A stretch of DNA of 64,000 nt from a bacterium (GTDB lineage Bacteria > Bacillota > Bacilli > Lactobacillales > Streptococcaceae), in the NCBI GenBank assembly GCA_905221195.1, contig CAJNCF010000003.1, positions 1 to 64,000 on the forward strand, in the 5' to 3' direction. The notes below the pieces were generated by a model. That model did no database searches. It was not told where the DNA came from and worked only from the letters and a program-made list of their open reading frames with translations. A program made the position numbers and the translations under genes. Below are positions 37,964-47,065 of the stretch, piece after piece (within the stretch, counting starts at the first letter, position 1; each line of letters opens with the position of its first letter).

Positions 37964-38845
37964 ATGGCAAGTATAACACTCACACCAAGTGAAAAGGAGA
38001 TTCAGGCTTTTCTTGAACACTATCAAACCAGTCTGGCTCCCAGTAAGAATCCCTATATCCGCTACTTTTTGAGACTGCCTCAGGCAACGGCTTCTATCTA
38101 TACTTCTGGAAAGGTCTTGCTTCAGGGTGAGGAGGCTGAGAAATACGCTCATTTCTTTGGCTATCAAGTTGTAGAGCAAACCAACGGACAAAATTTCCCT
38201 TTGATTGGAACAGATGAGGTGGGAAATGGTTCCTACTTTGGTGGACTTGCAGTTGTGGCTTCTTTTGTCACACCTGACCAGCATGACTTCTTGCGAAAAC
38301 TCGGTGTGGGAGATTCTAAGACTCTGACCGACCAAAAGATCCGTCAGATTGCCCCTATCCTCAAGGAAAAAATCCAGCACCAGGCACTGCTTCTCTCACC
38401 AAGCAAGTACAACGAGGTCATCGGAGACCGCTACAATGCTGTTTCGGTTAAAGTAGCCCTCCATAATCAGGCTATCTATCTCCTCCTTCAAAAAGGTCTT
38501 CAGCCTGAGAAAATTGTAATTGATGCCTTTACCAGTGCTAAAAATTATGACAAATACTTGGCACAAGAGGCCAATCGTTTCAGCAATCCTATCAGCTTAG
38601 AAGAAAAGGCTGAGAGCAAATACTTGGCTGTCGCAGTTTCTTCCATCATTGCGCGTAATCTCTTTCTGGAAAATCTTGAAAATCTGGGTCGAGAACTGGG
38701 CTATCAGCTTCCAAGTGGAGCTGGAACAACTTCTGATAAGGTGGCTAGCCAGATTTTACAAGCCTATGGTATGCAGGGACTCAACTTCTGCGCTAAACTG
38801 CACTTTAAAAATACTGAAAAAGCGAAAAAACGCTTAGAAAGGTAA
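37964..38845 (+). CDS. rnhC: Ribonuclease HIII
   Basis: A 293-residue enzyme that cleaves RNA in RNA/DNA hybrids. It has an N-terminal TBP-like substrate-binding domain (about 1-75) and the catalytic [19 protein letters not shown] and [10 protein letters not shown] segments that supply the acidic residues. The start [16 protein letters not shown] is that of the family, yet it has no Shine-Dalgarno and sits at the expected transcription start. lepB begins 3 nt after its stop. Confidence 0.95.
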   Translation: MASITLTPSEKEIQAFLEHYQTSLAPSKNPYIRYFLRLPQATASIYTSGKVLLQGEEAEKYAHFFGYQVVEQTNGQNFPLIGTDEVGNGSYFGGLAVVASFVTPDQHDFLRKLGVGDSKTLTDQKIRQIAPILKEKIQHQALLLSPSKYNEVIGDRYNAVSVKVALHNQAIYLLLQKGLQPEKIVIDAFTSAKNYDKYLAQEANRFSNPISLEEKAESKYLAVAVSSIIARNLFLENLENLGRELGYQLPSGAGTTSDKVASQILQAYGMQGLNFCAKLHFKNTEKAKKRLER

Positions 38846-38848
38846 GTT

Positions 38849-39463
38849 ATGAATTCATTTAAAAATTTCCTAAAAGAGTGGGGATTGTTCCTCCTGATTC
38901 TGTCATTACTAGCTTTAAGCCGTATCTTTTTTTGGAGTAACGTCCGCGTAGAAGGACATTCCATGGATCCGACCCTAGCGGATGGCGAAATCCTCTTTGT
39001 TGTCAAACACCTCCCTATTGACCGTTTTGATATCGTGGTGGCCCATGAGGAAGATGGCAATAAGGACATCGTTAAGCGTGTCATCGGAATGCCTGGCGAC
39101 ACCATTCGTTACGAAAATGATAAACTTTATATTAATGACAAAGAGACAGACGAGCCTTACCTAGCAGACTATATCAAACGCTTTAAGGACGACAAACTCC
39201 AAAGCACATACTCAGGCAAGGGATTTGAGGGAAATAAAGGAACTTTCTTTAGAAGTATCGCTCAAAAAGCTCAAGCCTTCACAGTTGATGTCAACTACAA
39301 TACCAACTTTAGCTTTACAGTTCCAGAAGGAGAATACCTTCTCCTCGGAGATGACCGCCTGGTTTCGAGCGACAGCCGCCACGTAGGTACCTTTAAAGCA
39401 AAAGATATCACAGGGGAAGCTAAATTCCGCTTCTGGCCAATCACCCGTATCGGAACATTTTAA
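38849..39463 (+). CDS. lepB: Signal peptidase I
   Basis: A 204-residue type I signal peptidase. One N-terminal membrane anchor (about 10-29), catalytic Ser38 in EGHSMDPTL and Lys76 in DIVKRVIGMPGDTI, then the GDDRLVSSDSRHVG box. It removes signal peptides from exported proteins, including the several choline-binding proteins here. Cotranscribed with rnhC. Confidence 0.95.
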   Translation: MNSFKNFLKEWGLFLLILSLLALSRIFFWSNVRVEGHSMDPTLADGEILFVVKHLPIDRFDIVVAHEEDGNKDIVKRVIGMPGDTIRYENDKLYINDKETDEPYLADYIKRFKDDKLQSTYSGKGFEGNKGTFFRSIAQKAQAFTVDVNYNTNFSFTVPEGEYLLLGDDRLVSSDSRHVGTFKAKDITGEAKFRFWPITRIGTF

Positions 39464-39470
39464 GAAATCG

Positions 39471-39502
39471 AAGAGGCCGAGAATCAAGAATCTCAGCCTC
39501 TT
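39471..39502 (+). terminator. rnhC-lepB terminator
   Basis: Arms AAGAGGCCGAGA and TCTCAGCCTCTT with an 8-nt loop, 8 nt after the lepB stop. The following tract is TCTTCTA, a weak U run. Confidence 0.7.
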
Positions 39503-39560
39503 CTTCTATCGTGATAATATGATTATTCACTATCCAGTTTGATTAAGATAGAAACAAAGT

Positions 39561-39667
39561 TATACTCAATGAAAATCAAAGAGCAAACTAGGAAGCTAGC
39601 CGCAGGCTGTACTTGAGTACGGCAAGGCGAAGCTGACGTGGTTTGAATTTGATTTTCGAAGAGTGTT
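39561..39667 (+). repeat. BOX element 2 (boxA-boxC type)
   Basis: A 107-bp copy with the TATACTC start, the ATGAAAATCAAAGAGCAAAC core and a degenerate right end (GAGTGTT). It lies 31 bp upstream of the recD2 start, so it forms most of the recD2 5' region and could influence its transcript. Confidence 0.92.
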
Positions 39668-39697
39668 AACTCTCACCTATTTATGCAAAGGAATCTT

Positions 39698-42064
39698 ATG
39701 GAAGTTTATTTTTCAGGAACCATTGAACGGATTATTTTTGAAAATCCCAGCAATTTTTATCGCATTCTCCTCCTAGAAATCGAAGATACGGACGCAGCGG
39801 ATTTTGACGATTTTGAAATCATTGTCACAGGAACCATGGCTGACGTGATTGAGGGAGAAGACTATACTTTTTGGGGGCAAATTGTCCAGCACTCCAAGTA
39901 TGGGGAACAACTGCAAATCAGCCGTTATGAACGAGCAAAACCAACTAGCAAGGGATTGGTTAAGTACTTTTCAAGTAGCCATTTCAAGGGAATTGGTCTC
40001 AAGACAGCTCAGAAAATCGTGGACACCTATGGTGACAATACCATTGACGAAATTCTGCAACACCCAGAAAAGCTAGAAGGTATCTCAGGGCTCTCTGCCA
40101 AAAATCGCGAGGCATTCGTCTCCACTCTTCGTCTCAACTACGGAACGGAGATGGTTTTGGCAAAGCTAGCCAACTACGGCATTCCCAATAAACTAGCCTT
40201 TCAGATTCAAGACTTTTACAAGGAAGAAACCCTTGACGTGGTTGAAAATTATCCCTACCAACTGGTTGAGGATATCAAAGGGTTGGGCTTTACTATTGCT
40301 GACCAACTAGCTGAGGAACTAGGCATCGAAAGTCAGGCCCCTGAACGCTTCCGTGCTGGTCTAGTTCACAGTCTTTTTCAGTCCTGTATGGAAACAGGAG
40401 ACACCTATGTTGAAGCACGGGATTTGCTAGAACAAACCCTCACTCTCCTTGAGTCTTCCCGTCCCGTGGAACTGGATCCCAGCCAAGTAGCCCAAGAGCT
40501 TTCCTACCTCATTGAAGAAGACAAGGTTCAGCAGATCGATACCAAAATCTTTGATAACAGCCTCTTTTTCGCTGAGGAAGGCATCCGCAGTCACTTGGTT
40601 CGTATCCTTGAAAAAGGAAAACAGAAGAGCCAGGATTTAGAAACTATTCAAAAACATATCACTACTGTCGAGCAAGAACTAGGGATTAAGTATGATAGCA
40701 TTCAAAAACAGGCTATCTGTGATGCTATCCAGAACAAGGTCTTTATCCTGACAGGTGGGCCTGGTACTGGTAAAACAACTGTTATCAATGGGATTATCGC
40801 TGTCTACGCCCTTTTAGAAGGACTTGATCTCAGGAAAAAAAGCAATCTGCCGATTCTTCTTGCCGCTCCAACTGGTCGAGCAGCTCGACGCATGAACGAA
40901 TTGACAGGCTTACCTAGCGCGACCATACACCGCCATTTGGGAATGACAGGGGACGATGATACCAGTCATCTAGAAGATTATCTGGATGCTGACTTTATCA
41001 TTGTTGACGAATTTTCTATGGTCGATACTTGGCTGGCCAATCAACTCTTCTCCAACATCTCTTCTAACAGTAAAATCCTCATCGTGGGCGACAGCGACCA
41101 GCTACCGTCTGTCAGTCCTGGACAGGTTCTAGCCGACCTGCTTCATATTCCTTTGATTCCTCAGACTCGCTTGGAAAAAATTTACCGACAAAGCGAAGAA
41201 TCAACCATCGTTACCCTAGCTAGTCAGATTAGACAGGGCATCTTGCCAGCTGATTTCACCCAGAAAAAAGCAGACCGTTCCTACTTTGAAATTGCTAGTG
41301 GTCATATTCCTGCCACCATTGAGAAAATCTTAGGCGCCGCCCTCAGAAGTGGCATTCCTGCCCGTGATATCCAAGTTCTGGCTCCCATGTACCGAGGGGC
41401 AGCAGGGATTGATGCCATCAACCAGCTCATGCAAGACCTCCTTAACCCACCACAAAAAGACCAACTTAGTTTTGAAGCTCCCCAGTGTCACTATCGTAAG
41501 GGCGACAAGGTCATTCATTTGGTTAACGATGCTGAAATCAATGTCTTTAACGGAGATTTGGGAGCTATCACAGACCTGATTCCTGGCAAATACACCGAGT
41601 CGAAACAAGACGAAATTGTCATTGATTTTGATGGCAACGAGGTCTCCTACCCACGTAACGAATGGTACAAGATTCGCCTGGCCTATGCCATGAGTATCCA
41701 TAAGTCTCAGGGAAGTGAGTTCCCTGTTGTCATCCTACCGATTACCAGTGCTAGCCGACGTATGCTGGAACGGAACCTCATCTACACAGCCATTACACGC
41801 GCCAAAAGCAAACTCATCTTACTAGGCGAATTACAGGCCTTCGACTATGCTACCCAGCACATCGGAACTGCCCGAAAAACCTATCTGATTGAACGCTTCA
41901 GTGATCTACTGGAGAATGTTGAAGAAAAGCAAGAAGCTATCTCCGAAACTGCCACATTAACTGACTCTGTACAATCCTACATCTTAACCGAAGAAAACTG
42001 GAACAGCATCCCAGCCATGATTGGGATTACAGACGCAGACCTCAAAGAGATTTTTGGAAAATAG
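39698..42064 (+). CDS. recD2: RecD2-family ATP-dependent helicase
   Basis: A 788-residue SF1B 5'-3' DNA helicase. N-terminal OB-like region, helix-hairpin-helix repeats (GIGLKTAQKIVDTYG; GLGFTIADQLAEELG), Walker A GGPGTGKTT, Walker B VDEFSMVD, and C-terminal motif SIHKSQGSEFPVV. It is not part of a RecBCD complex; the homologues act in repair and fork maintenance. Start set at MEVYFSGTIER; a longer one would begin inside the AAAGGAA ribosome-binding site. Confidence 0.93.
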   Translation: MEVYFSGTIERIIFENPSNFYRILLLEIEDTDAADFDDFEIIVTGTMADVIEGEDYTFWGQIVQHSKYGEQLQISRYERAKPTSKGLVKYFSSSHFKGIGLKTAQKIVDTYGDNTIDEILQHPEKLEGISGLSAKNREAFVSTLRLNYGTEMVLAKLANYGIPNKLAFQIQDFYKEETLDVVENYPYQLVEDIKGLGFTIADQLAEELGIESQAPERFRAGLVHSLFQSCMETGDTYVEARDLLEQTLTLLESSRPVELDPSQVAQELSYLIEEDKVQQIDTKIFDNSLFFAEEGIRSHLVRILEKGKQKSQDLETIQKHITTVEQELGIKYDSIQKQAICDAIQNKVFILTGGPGTGKTTVINGIIAVYALLEGLDLRKKSNLPILLAAPTGRAARRMNELTGLPSATIHRHLGMTGDDDTSHLEDYLDADFIIVDEFSMVDTWLANQLFSNISSNSKILIVGDSDQLPSVSPGQVLADLLHIPLIPQTRLEKIYRQSEESTIVTLASQIRQGILPADFTQKKADRSYFEIASGHIPATIEKILGAALRSGIPARDIQVLAPMYRGAAGIDAINQLMQDLLNPPQKDQLSFEAPQCHYRKGDKVIHLVNDAEINVFNGDLGAITDLIPGKYTESKQDEIVIDFDGNEVSYPRNEWYKIRLAYAMSIHKSQGSEFPVVILPITSASRRMLERNLIYTAITRAKSKLILLGELQAFDYATQHIGTARKTYLIERFSDLLENVEEKQEAISETATLTDSVQSYILTEENWNSIPAMIGITDADLKEIFGK

Positions 42065-42072
42065 TGCATCAG

Positions 42073-42099
42073 AAAACCCACCAATTCAGGTGGGATTTT
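42073..42099. terminator. Convergent terminator, recD2 and tig
   Basis: Arms AAAACCCACC and GGTGGGATTTTT, with A and T runs on both sides. Confidence 0.8.
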
Positions 42100-42111
42100 T
42101 GTTTATTAAGA

Positions 42112-43395
42112 TTATTTAACTGTTGCAGTGCTTGTGATCAATTCAACAGCTTTTTTGATTGTGATATCGTGTTTCAACATATCCGCTGAAAGCAAGCTTT
42201 GTACTTGAGCAACTTCCATGTTGTAGTCTGCTGCCAATTGCTCGATTTCTTTTTGGATTTCTTCTTCTGAAGCATCAAATCCTTCAGCTTTGGCAACTGC
42301 TTCGATAACAAGGTTAGTCTTAGTACGTGACTCAGCTTCTCCCTCGTATTGTTTGTGAAGGTCTTCTTGAGTAGTTCCAGTGATTTGGAAGTACATGTCA
42401 GGGTTGATACCTTGACGTTGCAAGTTTCCAAGGAATTCGTTTACTGAACGGTGAACTTCTTCGTGGATCATTTCTTCTGGAAGTTCTACGATTTCAGCGT
42501 TTTCTACAGCTCTATCGATTGCTGCACCTTCAACGGCATCTTTGTATGCTTCTTCTTTAGCAGCAGCCAATTCTTTGCGGTATTTTTCTTTCAATTCAGC
42601 AAGTGTCTCAACTTCTTCGTCGATGTCTTTTGCAAGCTCATCGTCAAGAGCTGGAACTTCTTTCGCTTTTACTTCGTGGATAGTTGTCACGAATTTAGCT
42701 TCTTTACCTGCAAGGTCTTCTGCTTGGTAATCTTCTGGGAATGTTACGATCACATCAACAGTTTCGCCAGCTGAGTGACCTACCAATTGGTCTTCGAAAC
42801 CAGGGATGAATTGACCTGATCCAAGTCCAAGTGAGAAGTTTTCACCTTTTCCACCGTCGAACTCAACACCGTCGATAGAACCAACGAAGTCGATCACAAC
42901 AGTGTCGCCGTTTTCAGCAGCAGCTTCTTTGATAACCAATTCAGCCAAGTTGTTGCGTTCGCGTTCGATACGCTCTTCAACGTCAGCGTCAGTTACTTCT
43001 TTTTCTACATCTACTGATACTTCAAGGTTTTTGTAGTCACCCAATTTTACTTCAGGTTTTGTAACAACTTCAGCAGTGATAACCCAGTCTTGACCTTTTT
43101 CCATTGAAGTTACGTCAATTTTTGGTTGAGCAACCACTTCAAGACCAGCTTCTTTTACAGCTGCTTCATAAGCGTTTGGCAAAAGAGCGTTCATAACGTC
43201 TTGGTAAAGTGACTCTTCACCAAATTTTTGGTCAAAGATAGGACGTGGAAGGTGACCTTTACGGAAACCTGGAACATTAAGAGATTTCTTCACTGAGTTG
43301 AAGACACGGTCCAATTCTGGTTTGATTTGGTCTTGAGAGATAGTGAAAGTCAAGACACCACGGTTTGTTTCTTTGTTTTCAAATGATACAGACAT
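42112..43395 (-). CDS. tig: Trigger factor
   Basis: A 427-residue ribosome-bound chaperone. It has the N-terminal ribosome docking signature ([12 protein letters not shown]), a central FKBP-type prolyl isomerase domain (about 160-240, [14 protein letters not shown]) and an acidic helical C-terminal chaperone body. Monocistronic with its own promoter and a convergent terminator with recD2. Confidence 0.96.
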   Translation of the reverse strand: MSVSFENKETNRGVLTFTISQDQIKPELDRVFNSVKKSLNVPGFRKGHLPRPIFDQKFGEESLYQDVMNALLPNAYEAAVKEAGLEVVAQPKIDVTSMEKGQDWVITAEVVTKPEVKLGDYKNLEVSVDVEKEVTDADVEERIERERNNLAELVIKEAAAENGDTVVIDFVGSIDGVEFDGGKGENFSLGLGSGQFIPGFEDQLVGHSAGETVDVIVTFPEDYQAEDLAGKEAKFVTTIHEVKAKEVPALDDELAKDIDEEVETLAELKEKYRKELAAAKEEAYKDAVEGAAIDRAVENAEIVELPEEMIHEEVHRSVNEFLGNLQRQGINPDMYFQITGTTQEDLHKQYEGEAESRTKTNLVIEAVAKAEGFDASEEEIQKEIEQLAADYNMEVAQVQSLLSADMLKHDITIKKAVELITSTATVK

Positions 43396-43432
43396 TCTGT
43401 CATTTCTCCTTAAAATTTTTTAAATACAGTCT

Positions 43433-43462
43433 ATTATAACATAAACGAACGACTTTTTTCAA
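43433..43462 (-). promoter_or_regulatory. tig promoter
   Basis: Minus-strand TTGAAA, 18 nt, TATAAT with an extended TGT, about 40 nt upstream of the start. Confidence 0.7.
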
Positions 43463-43571
43463 GTAATGAATGCGCTTTTCAATGATGGGGGAGGTACGGT
43501 TTCTTCTTAGTTTTCTTTAGTTTTCGAATATAATCTTATAAAAGATGCTTAATGATGGCTGATTACAGTAA

Positions 43572-43613
43572 AAAACGAATCGCCCAAACATCCCTCATTA
43601 GGCGATTCGTTTT
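43572..43613 (-). terminator. Terminator of the second choline-binding pair
   Basis: A 13-bp perfect stem (AAAACGAATCGCC with GGCGATTCGTTTT) and a 16-nt loop, 4 nt after the gene stop, followed by a T run on the minus strand. Confidence 0.85.
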
Positions 43614-43616
43614 GTC

Positions 43617-44801
43617 TTATTTAACCACAAGAACCTTGTAATATTCATACTTATTTGGCTGTGTAATCTTAATTTTTTGACCATAGAAACCATCGATTTC
43701 TTTGTCACGATAATCTACAAATCTTGATGGCAAGCGTTTCATCTTAAGAACCTCACCAGATTGGTCTGCATATACAAGTAAGTGATAGTGGGTTGTAGCC
43801 ATACCATCATCAATCAGTACAAAGTAACCTGTTTTGAGCTTACCTTGTCCATTATCTAAATAGTATAGTTTATTGTTATTGATTGTGAAGTTAGCAGATG
43901 GAAGTCTAAGTCGTACACCTGGGTCTTCTAGATAAAGATCATTGCCAACTTTTTTGATTTCTGATCTAGTTGTCATCTCTGGAAGTGGTAATACTCTACG
44001 ACCATCTGCTCCAAAGTAATATCGACCTGGTAGATTTTGGAAATTACGAATGACAGCTTTAGGATCAATTTCTTGTCCTTCTTCTTTATTATCTACTAAA
44101 GCTAAGGTTGTATTTGCAACCTCATCCCCATATTTGTCGGAAAACTTCTTGAACTCAGGTTTAATATACCAAGTGTTTTTATCCACGATAACATCAGTAA
44201 AGTTATTTCCGTCAAATTTTGCTTTAATCAGATATTCATATCCATCGCCTAAACGAACAATGTCACCATGTTTATAAGGGCTATTTTGTAAAGTGAACAT
44301 ATGGCCATCCTTGCTGAGAATATAGCCTGTGCCATCACTAGAATTTACAACTCTATCAGAGGCCATTGCACCTGATTGTTCAAAATAATACCAATTATTA
44401 TCTATGAACTCCCAACCTGTCTGCATAGAACCACTAAAACGAAGATAATACCATGTAGACCCTTCTTTGTACCAACCTGTACGCATGGCACCACTATCTG
44501 CTAGTGAGTACCAGGTATTTCCTTCCTTGTACCATCCAGTACGCATAGCGCCACTATCTGCTAGGGAATACCAGGTATTGCCGTCTTTGAGCCAGCCTGT
44601 CTGCATGTTTCCAGAATCGTCAAAATGGTACCAAGAACCAGCATTTTGTACCCATTTGTTTTTAGCGAGGCTGCCATCTTGAGAAAGATTCCAGTCAGCA
44701 CCATTTTTAACCCAAGTATCTGCAGCCTGTGCTTGGTTGATAGACAAAAGCAGACCAGCACCTGCAAGCAAACCAAGTGTGAGTAGTTTAGATTTTTTCA
44801 T
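43617..44801 (-). CDS. Choline-binding protein, N-terminal repeats plus unknown C-terminal domain (protein C)
   Basis: 394 residues from MKKSKLLTLGLL (GGAGG 8 nt upstream; MA is an alternative 2 residues longer). Signal peptide ends QAQA/ADT. Choline-binding repeats of the GWxxxxxxWYYL type occupy about 27-150 (SWYHFDDSGNMQTGWLKDG and so on). A C-terminal domain of about 230 residues follows with EIDPKAVIRNFQNLP, YYFGADGRRV and a final GFYGQKIKITQ. I do not recognise that domain. It is a paralogue of the next gene, with almost identical N-terminal halves and diverged C-termini. It occupies the liaR-tig interval where pneumococci carry other cbp genes. Confidence 0.83.
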   Translation of the reverse strand: MKKSKLLTLGLLAGAGLLLSINQAQAADTWVKNGADWNLSQDGSLAKNKWVQNAGSWYHFDDSGNMQTGWLKDGNTWYSLADSGAMRTGWYKEGNTWYSLADSGAMRTGWYKEGSTWYYLRFSGSMQTGWEFIDNNWYYFEQSGAMASDRVVNSSDGTGYILSKDGHMFTLQNSPYKHGDIVRLGDGYEYLIKAKFDGNNFTDVIVDKNTWYIKPEFKKFSDKYGDEVANTTLALVDNKEEGQEIDPKAVIRNFQNLPGRYYFGADGRRVLPLPEMTTRSEIKKVGNDLYLEDPGVRLRLPSANFTINNNKLYYLDNGQGKLKTGYFVLIDDGMATTHYHLLVYADQSGEVLKMKRLPSRFVDYRDKEIDGFYGQKIKITQPNKYEYYKVLVVK

Positions 44802-44890
44802 AGCCATTTCCTCCTTTTCTATAGTGAAATGAACATGACTTCCTAGTAAACAAAACTGTTCGCTTTTTTCTTTTTACTCTGTCAGATAGT

Positions 44891-46081
44891 TTATTTCACA
44901 ACAGAAACATTTCCTGTTGAACTGTCGTATCGAACAGTTTCTCCATAAAAACCGGAAATTCCTTTTTCAATATAATCACGGAAATCATTAGGCAAAACTT
45001 TCATCTTCACGATTTCACCAGATTCATCTGCATAGCCCAAAATATGGTGATCTTTAGATAATAATCCGTCCATAAACATTGTAAAATATCCAGTTACAAG
45101 TTTACCATTATGATCATTGGCACCTCTTAGATACAGTTTATTGTCATTAATTGTCAATCTAGATGTGTCTAGACTAATAACTGGACTTGAGTTTTTAAGA
45201 TAAAGTTCAGACCCAACTTTTTGAATAGGGAAGTGAGTAGTGAATTCTGGTAGATTCGCAACCTTACGTCCATCTGCTCCAAAGTAATACTTATTTGGTA
45301 AGTTTTGGAAATTCTTTATGACAGCTTTAGGATCAATTTCTTCCCCTGGTTTTTTATTATCAGTAATGGCATCTAAAGTATTTCGTTTTATATCGCCAAT
45401 CTTTTGATAAGAAAAACGTTCAACAATAGGTTTGATATACCAGGCATTCTTTTCAACAATGACTCCATCTTTTGTATAAATAAGGTGATAATCATAACCA
45501 TCAGACAAAGTAACAATATTTGTGATAATTGTATCATCCGCTTGAGATTGTTCAACCTGACTAGGGAGTTTGGTTAACAGATAGCCATCCTTACCAATGA
45601 CATAACTTTCTCCATCGCTGGCTGGAACAGCTCTGTCTGCAACCATAGCACCTGAGTTTTCAAAGTAAGACCATTGACCATTTGCAGTAGTCCATCCTGT
45701 TGCCATAGCGCCACTGCCTTTGAGGTAGTACCAAGTAGACCCTTCTTTGTACCAACCAGTACGCATAGCCCCACTATTTGCGAGTGAGTACCATGTATTG
45801 CCTTCCTTGTACCAGCCAGTACGCATGGCGCCACTATCTGCGAGCGAATACCAAGTGTTACCGTCTTTGAGCCAGCCTGTCTGCATTTTTCCAGAACCGT
45901 CAAAGTGGTACCAATAACCAGCATTTTGTACCCATTTATTTTTAGCAAGACTGCCATCTTGTGAAAGATTCCAGTCAGAACCATTTTTAACCCAAGTATC
46001 TGCAGCCTGTGCTTGGTTGATAGATAAAAGTAGACCAGCACCTACAAGCAAACCAAGTGTGAGTAATTTAGATTTTTTCAT
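44891..46081 (-). CDS. Choline-binding protein, paralogue of protein C (protein D)
   Basis: 396 residues from MKKSKLLTLGLL with GGAGG upstream. Same signal peptide and choline-binding repeat block (about 27-150), then a diverged C-terminal domain sharing EIDPKAVIKNFQNLP, YYFGADGRKV and ISGFYGETVRYD with its neighbour. Tandem duplication followed by divergence of the effector half is the simplest reading. The 89-bp gap to the next copy has no clear terminator, so the pair may be cotranscribed from the promoter about 200 bp upstream. Confidence 0.83.
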   Translation of the reverse strand: MKKSKLLTLGLLVGAGLLLSINQAQAADTWVKNGSDWNLSQDGSLAKNKWVQNAGYWYHFDGSGKMQTGWLKDGNTWYSLADSGAMRTGWYKEGNTWYSLANSGAMRTGWYKEGSTWYYLKGSGAMATGWTTANGQWSYFENSGAMVADRAVPASDGESYVIGKDGYLLTKLPSQVEQSQADDTIITNIVTLSDGYDYHLIYTKDGVIVEKNAWYIKPIVERFSYQKIGDIKRNTLDAITDNKKPGEEIDPKAVIKNFQNLPNKYYFGADGRKVANLPEFTTHFPIQKVGSELYLKNSSPVISLDTSRLTINDNKLYLRGANDHNGKLVTGYFTMFMDGLLSKDHHILGYADESGEIVKMKVLPNDFRDYIEKGISGFYGETVRYDSSTGNVSVVK

Positions 46082-46198
46082 AGCCATTTCCTCCACGAAT
46101 TGAAACTGTGAGATAGAGTTAGTTTGACCATATTGTTATAGCGCTCTTAAAGAGATGAAATAAAGACCTTAACGCTCTAGTGACCTTATTTTAATAAT

Positions 46199-46223
46199 TT
46201 ACAGGGACATGATTTTAACCTCC
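46199..46223 (-). other. Three-codon mini-ORF with strong Shine-Dalgarno in the leader
   Basis: On the minus strand GGAGG is followed after 8 nt by ATG TCC CTG TAA. It lies in the roughly 195-nt leader between the promoter and protein D. It may be a regulatory mini-ORF or the stub of a deleted gene. Confidence 0.5.
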
Positions 46224-46281
46224 TTTTGAGTTTATATCAATTTTTTATAGTCAATATATTATTTTATCTATTTATAACTCT

Positions 46282-46310
46282 ATTCTACTCCCCTATAAAA
46301 TGAATGTCAA
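46282..46310 (-). promoter_or_regulatory. Promoter of the second choline-binding pair
   Basis: TTGACA (46305-46310), 17 nt, TAGAAT (46282-46287) on the minus strand, in the 338-bp gap downstream of liaR. The rest of the gap is AT-rich with no other gene visible. Confidence 0.8.
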
Positions 46311-46419
46311 CAAATAACATAAAAATATTGTGAAAAAAATATTTTATCACGCTAGTTGTACTTGCTCGCTTCTGTGATACTAAATTAAGTCATTGCCCCG
46401 ACATTATTTTATATAACGA

Positions 46420-47052
46420 TTAAAAGTCCTCATGCCCCACCAAATGGTGCTGAAAGGCATAGACCGCCGCCTGAGTGCGATCGCTGACCTCAAGTTTGGC
46501 AAGAATGTTAGACACATGGGTTTTGACCGTCTTAAGAGAGATAAAGAGTTCATCTGCGATGCGCTGATTTTCATAACCCTTAGCGATGAGTTGGAGCACA
46601 TCTCGCTCACGCGCAGTCAGCTCCTCATGAAGTTCCATATGATTGCGGTGGTATTCGACCTTCTTGCTGACCTCTTGCTCAATGGCAAGCTCCCCAGCAG
46701 CCACCTTGCGGACAGCATGGAGCAATTCATCTGCACTAGAAGTCTTGAGCATATAGCCTTTGGCACCAGCATTCAAGACCGGCATGATTTTTTCATTGTC
46801 CAAGTAAGAAGTCACAATCAAAATCTTGGCTTCAGGCCATTCTTTGAGAATGGCCAAGGTCGCGTCAATCCCATTCATCTCAGGCATGACGATATCCATG
46901 ACAATGACATCTGGACGCAGTTCCAAGGCCAAGTCAATACCTTGAGACCCGTTTGCCGCCTCGCCCACAACTTCTACATCGTCTTGGAGGTCAAAGTAGC
47001 TTTTCAAGCCCAATCGGACCATTTCATGGTCATCTACCAGTAAAATTTTCAT
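46420..47052 (-). CDS. liaR: LiaR/VraR-type response regulator
   Basis: A 210-residue NarL-family regulator with receiver phosphoacceptor Asp53 (VIVMDIVMPEMN) and a C-terminal LuxR-type helix-turn-helix (ERDVLQLIAKGYENQRIADELFISLKTVKTHV). It corresponds in position to pneumococcal TCS03, a cell-wall-stress system. It follows liaS by 13 nt. Confidence 0.9.
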   Translation of the reverse strand: MKILLVDDHEMVRLGLKSYFDLQDDVEVVGEAANGSQGIDLALELRPDVIVMDIVMPEMNGIDATLAILKEWPEAKILIVTSYLDNEKIMPVLNAGAKGYMLKTSSADELLHAVRKVAAGELAIEQEVSKKVEYHRNHMELHEELTARERDVLQLIAKGYENQRIADELFISLKTVKTHVSNILAKLEVSDRTQAAVYAFQHHLVGHEDF

Positions 47053-47065
47053 CTCTACTCCTTTA

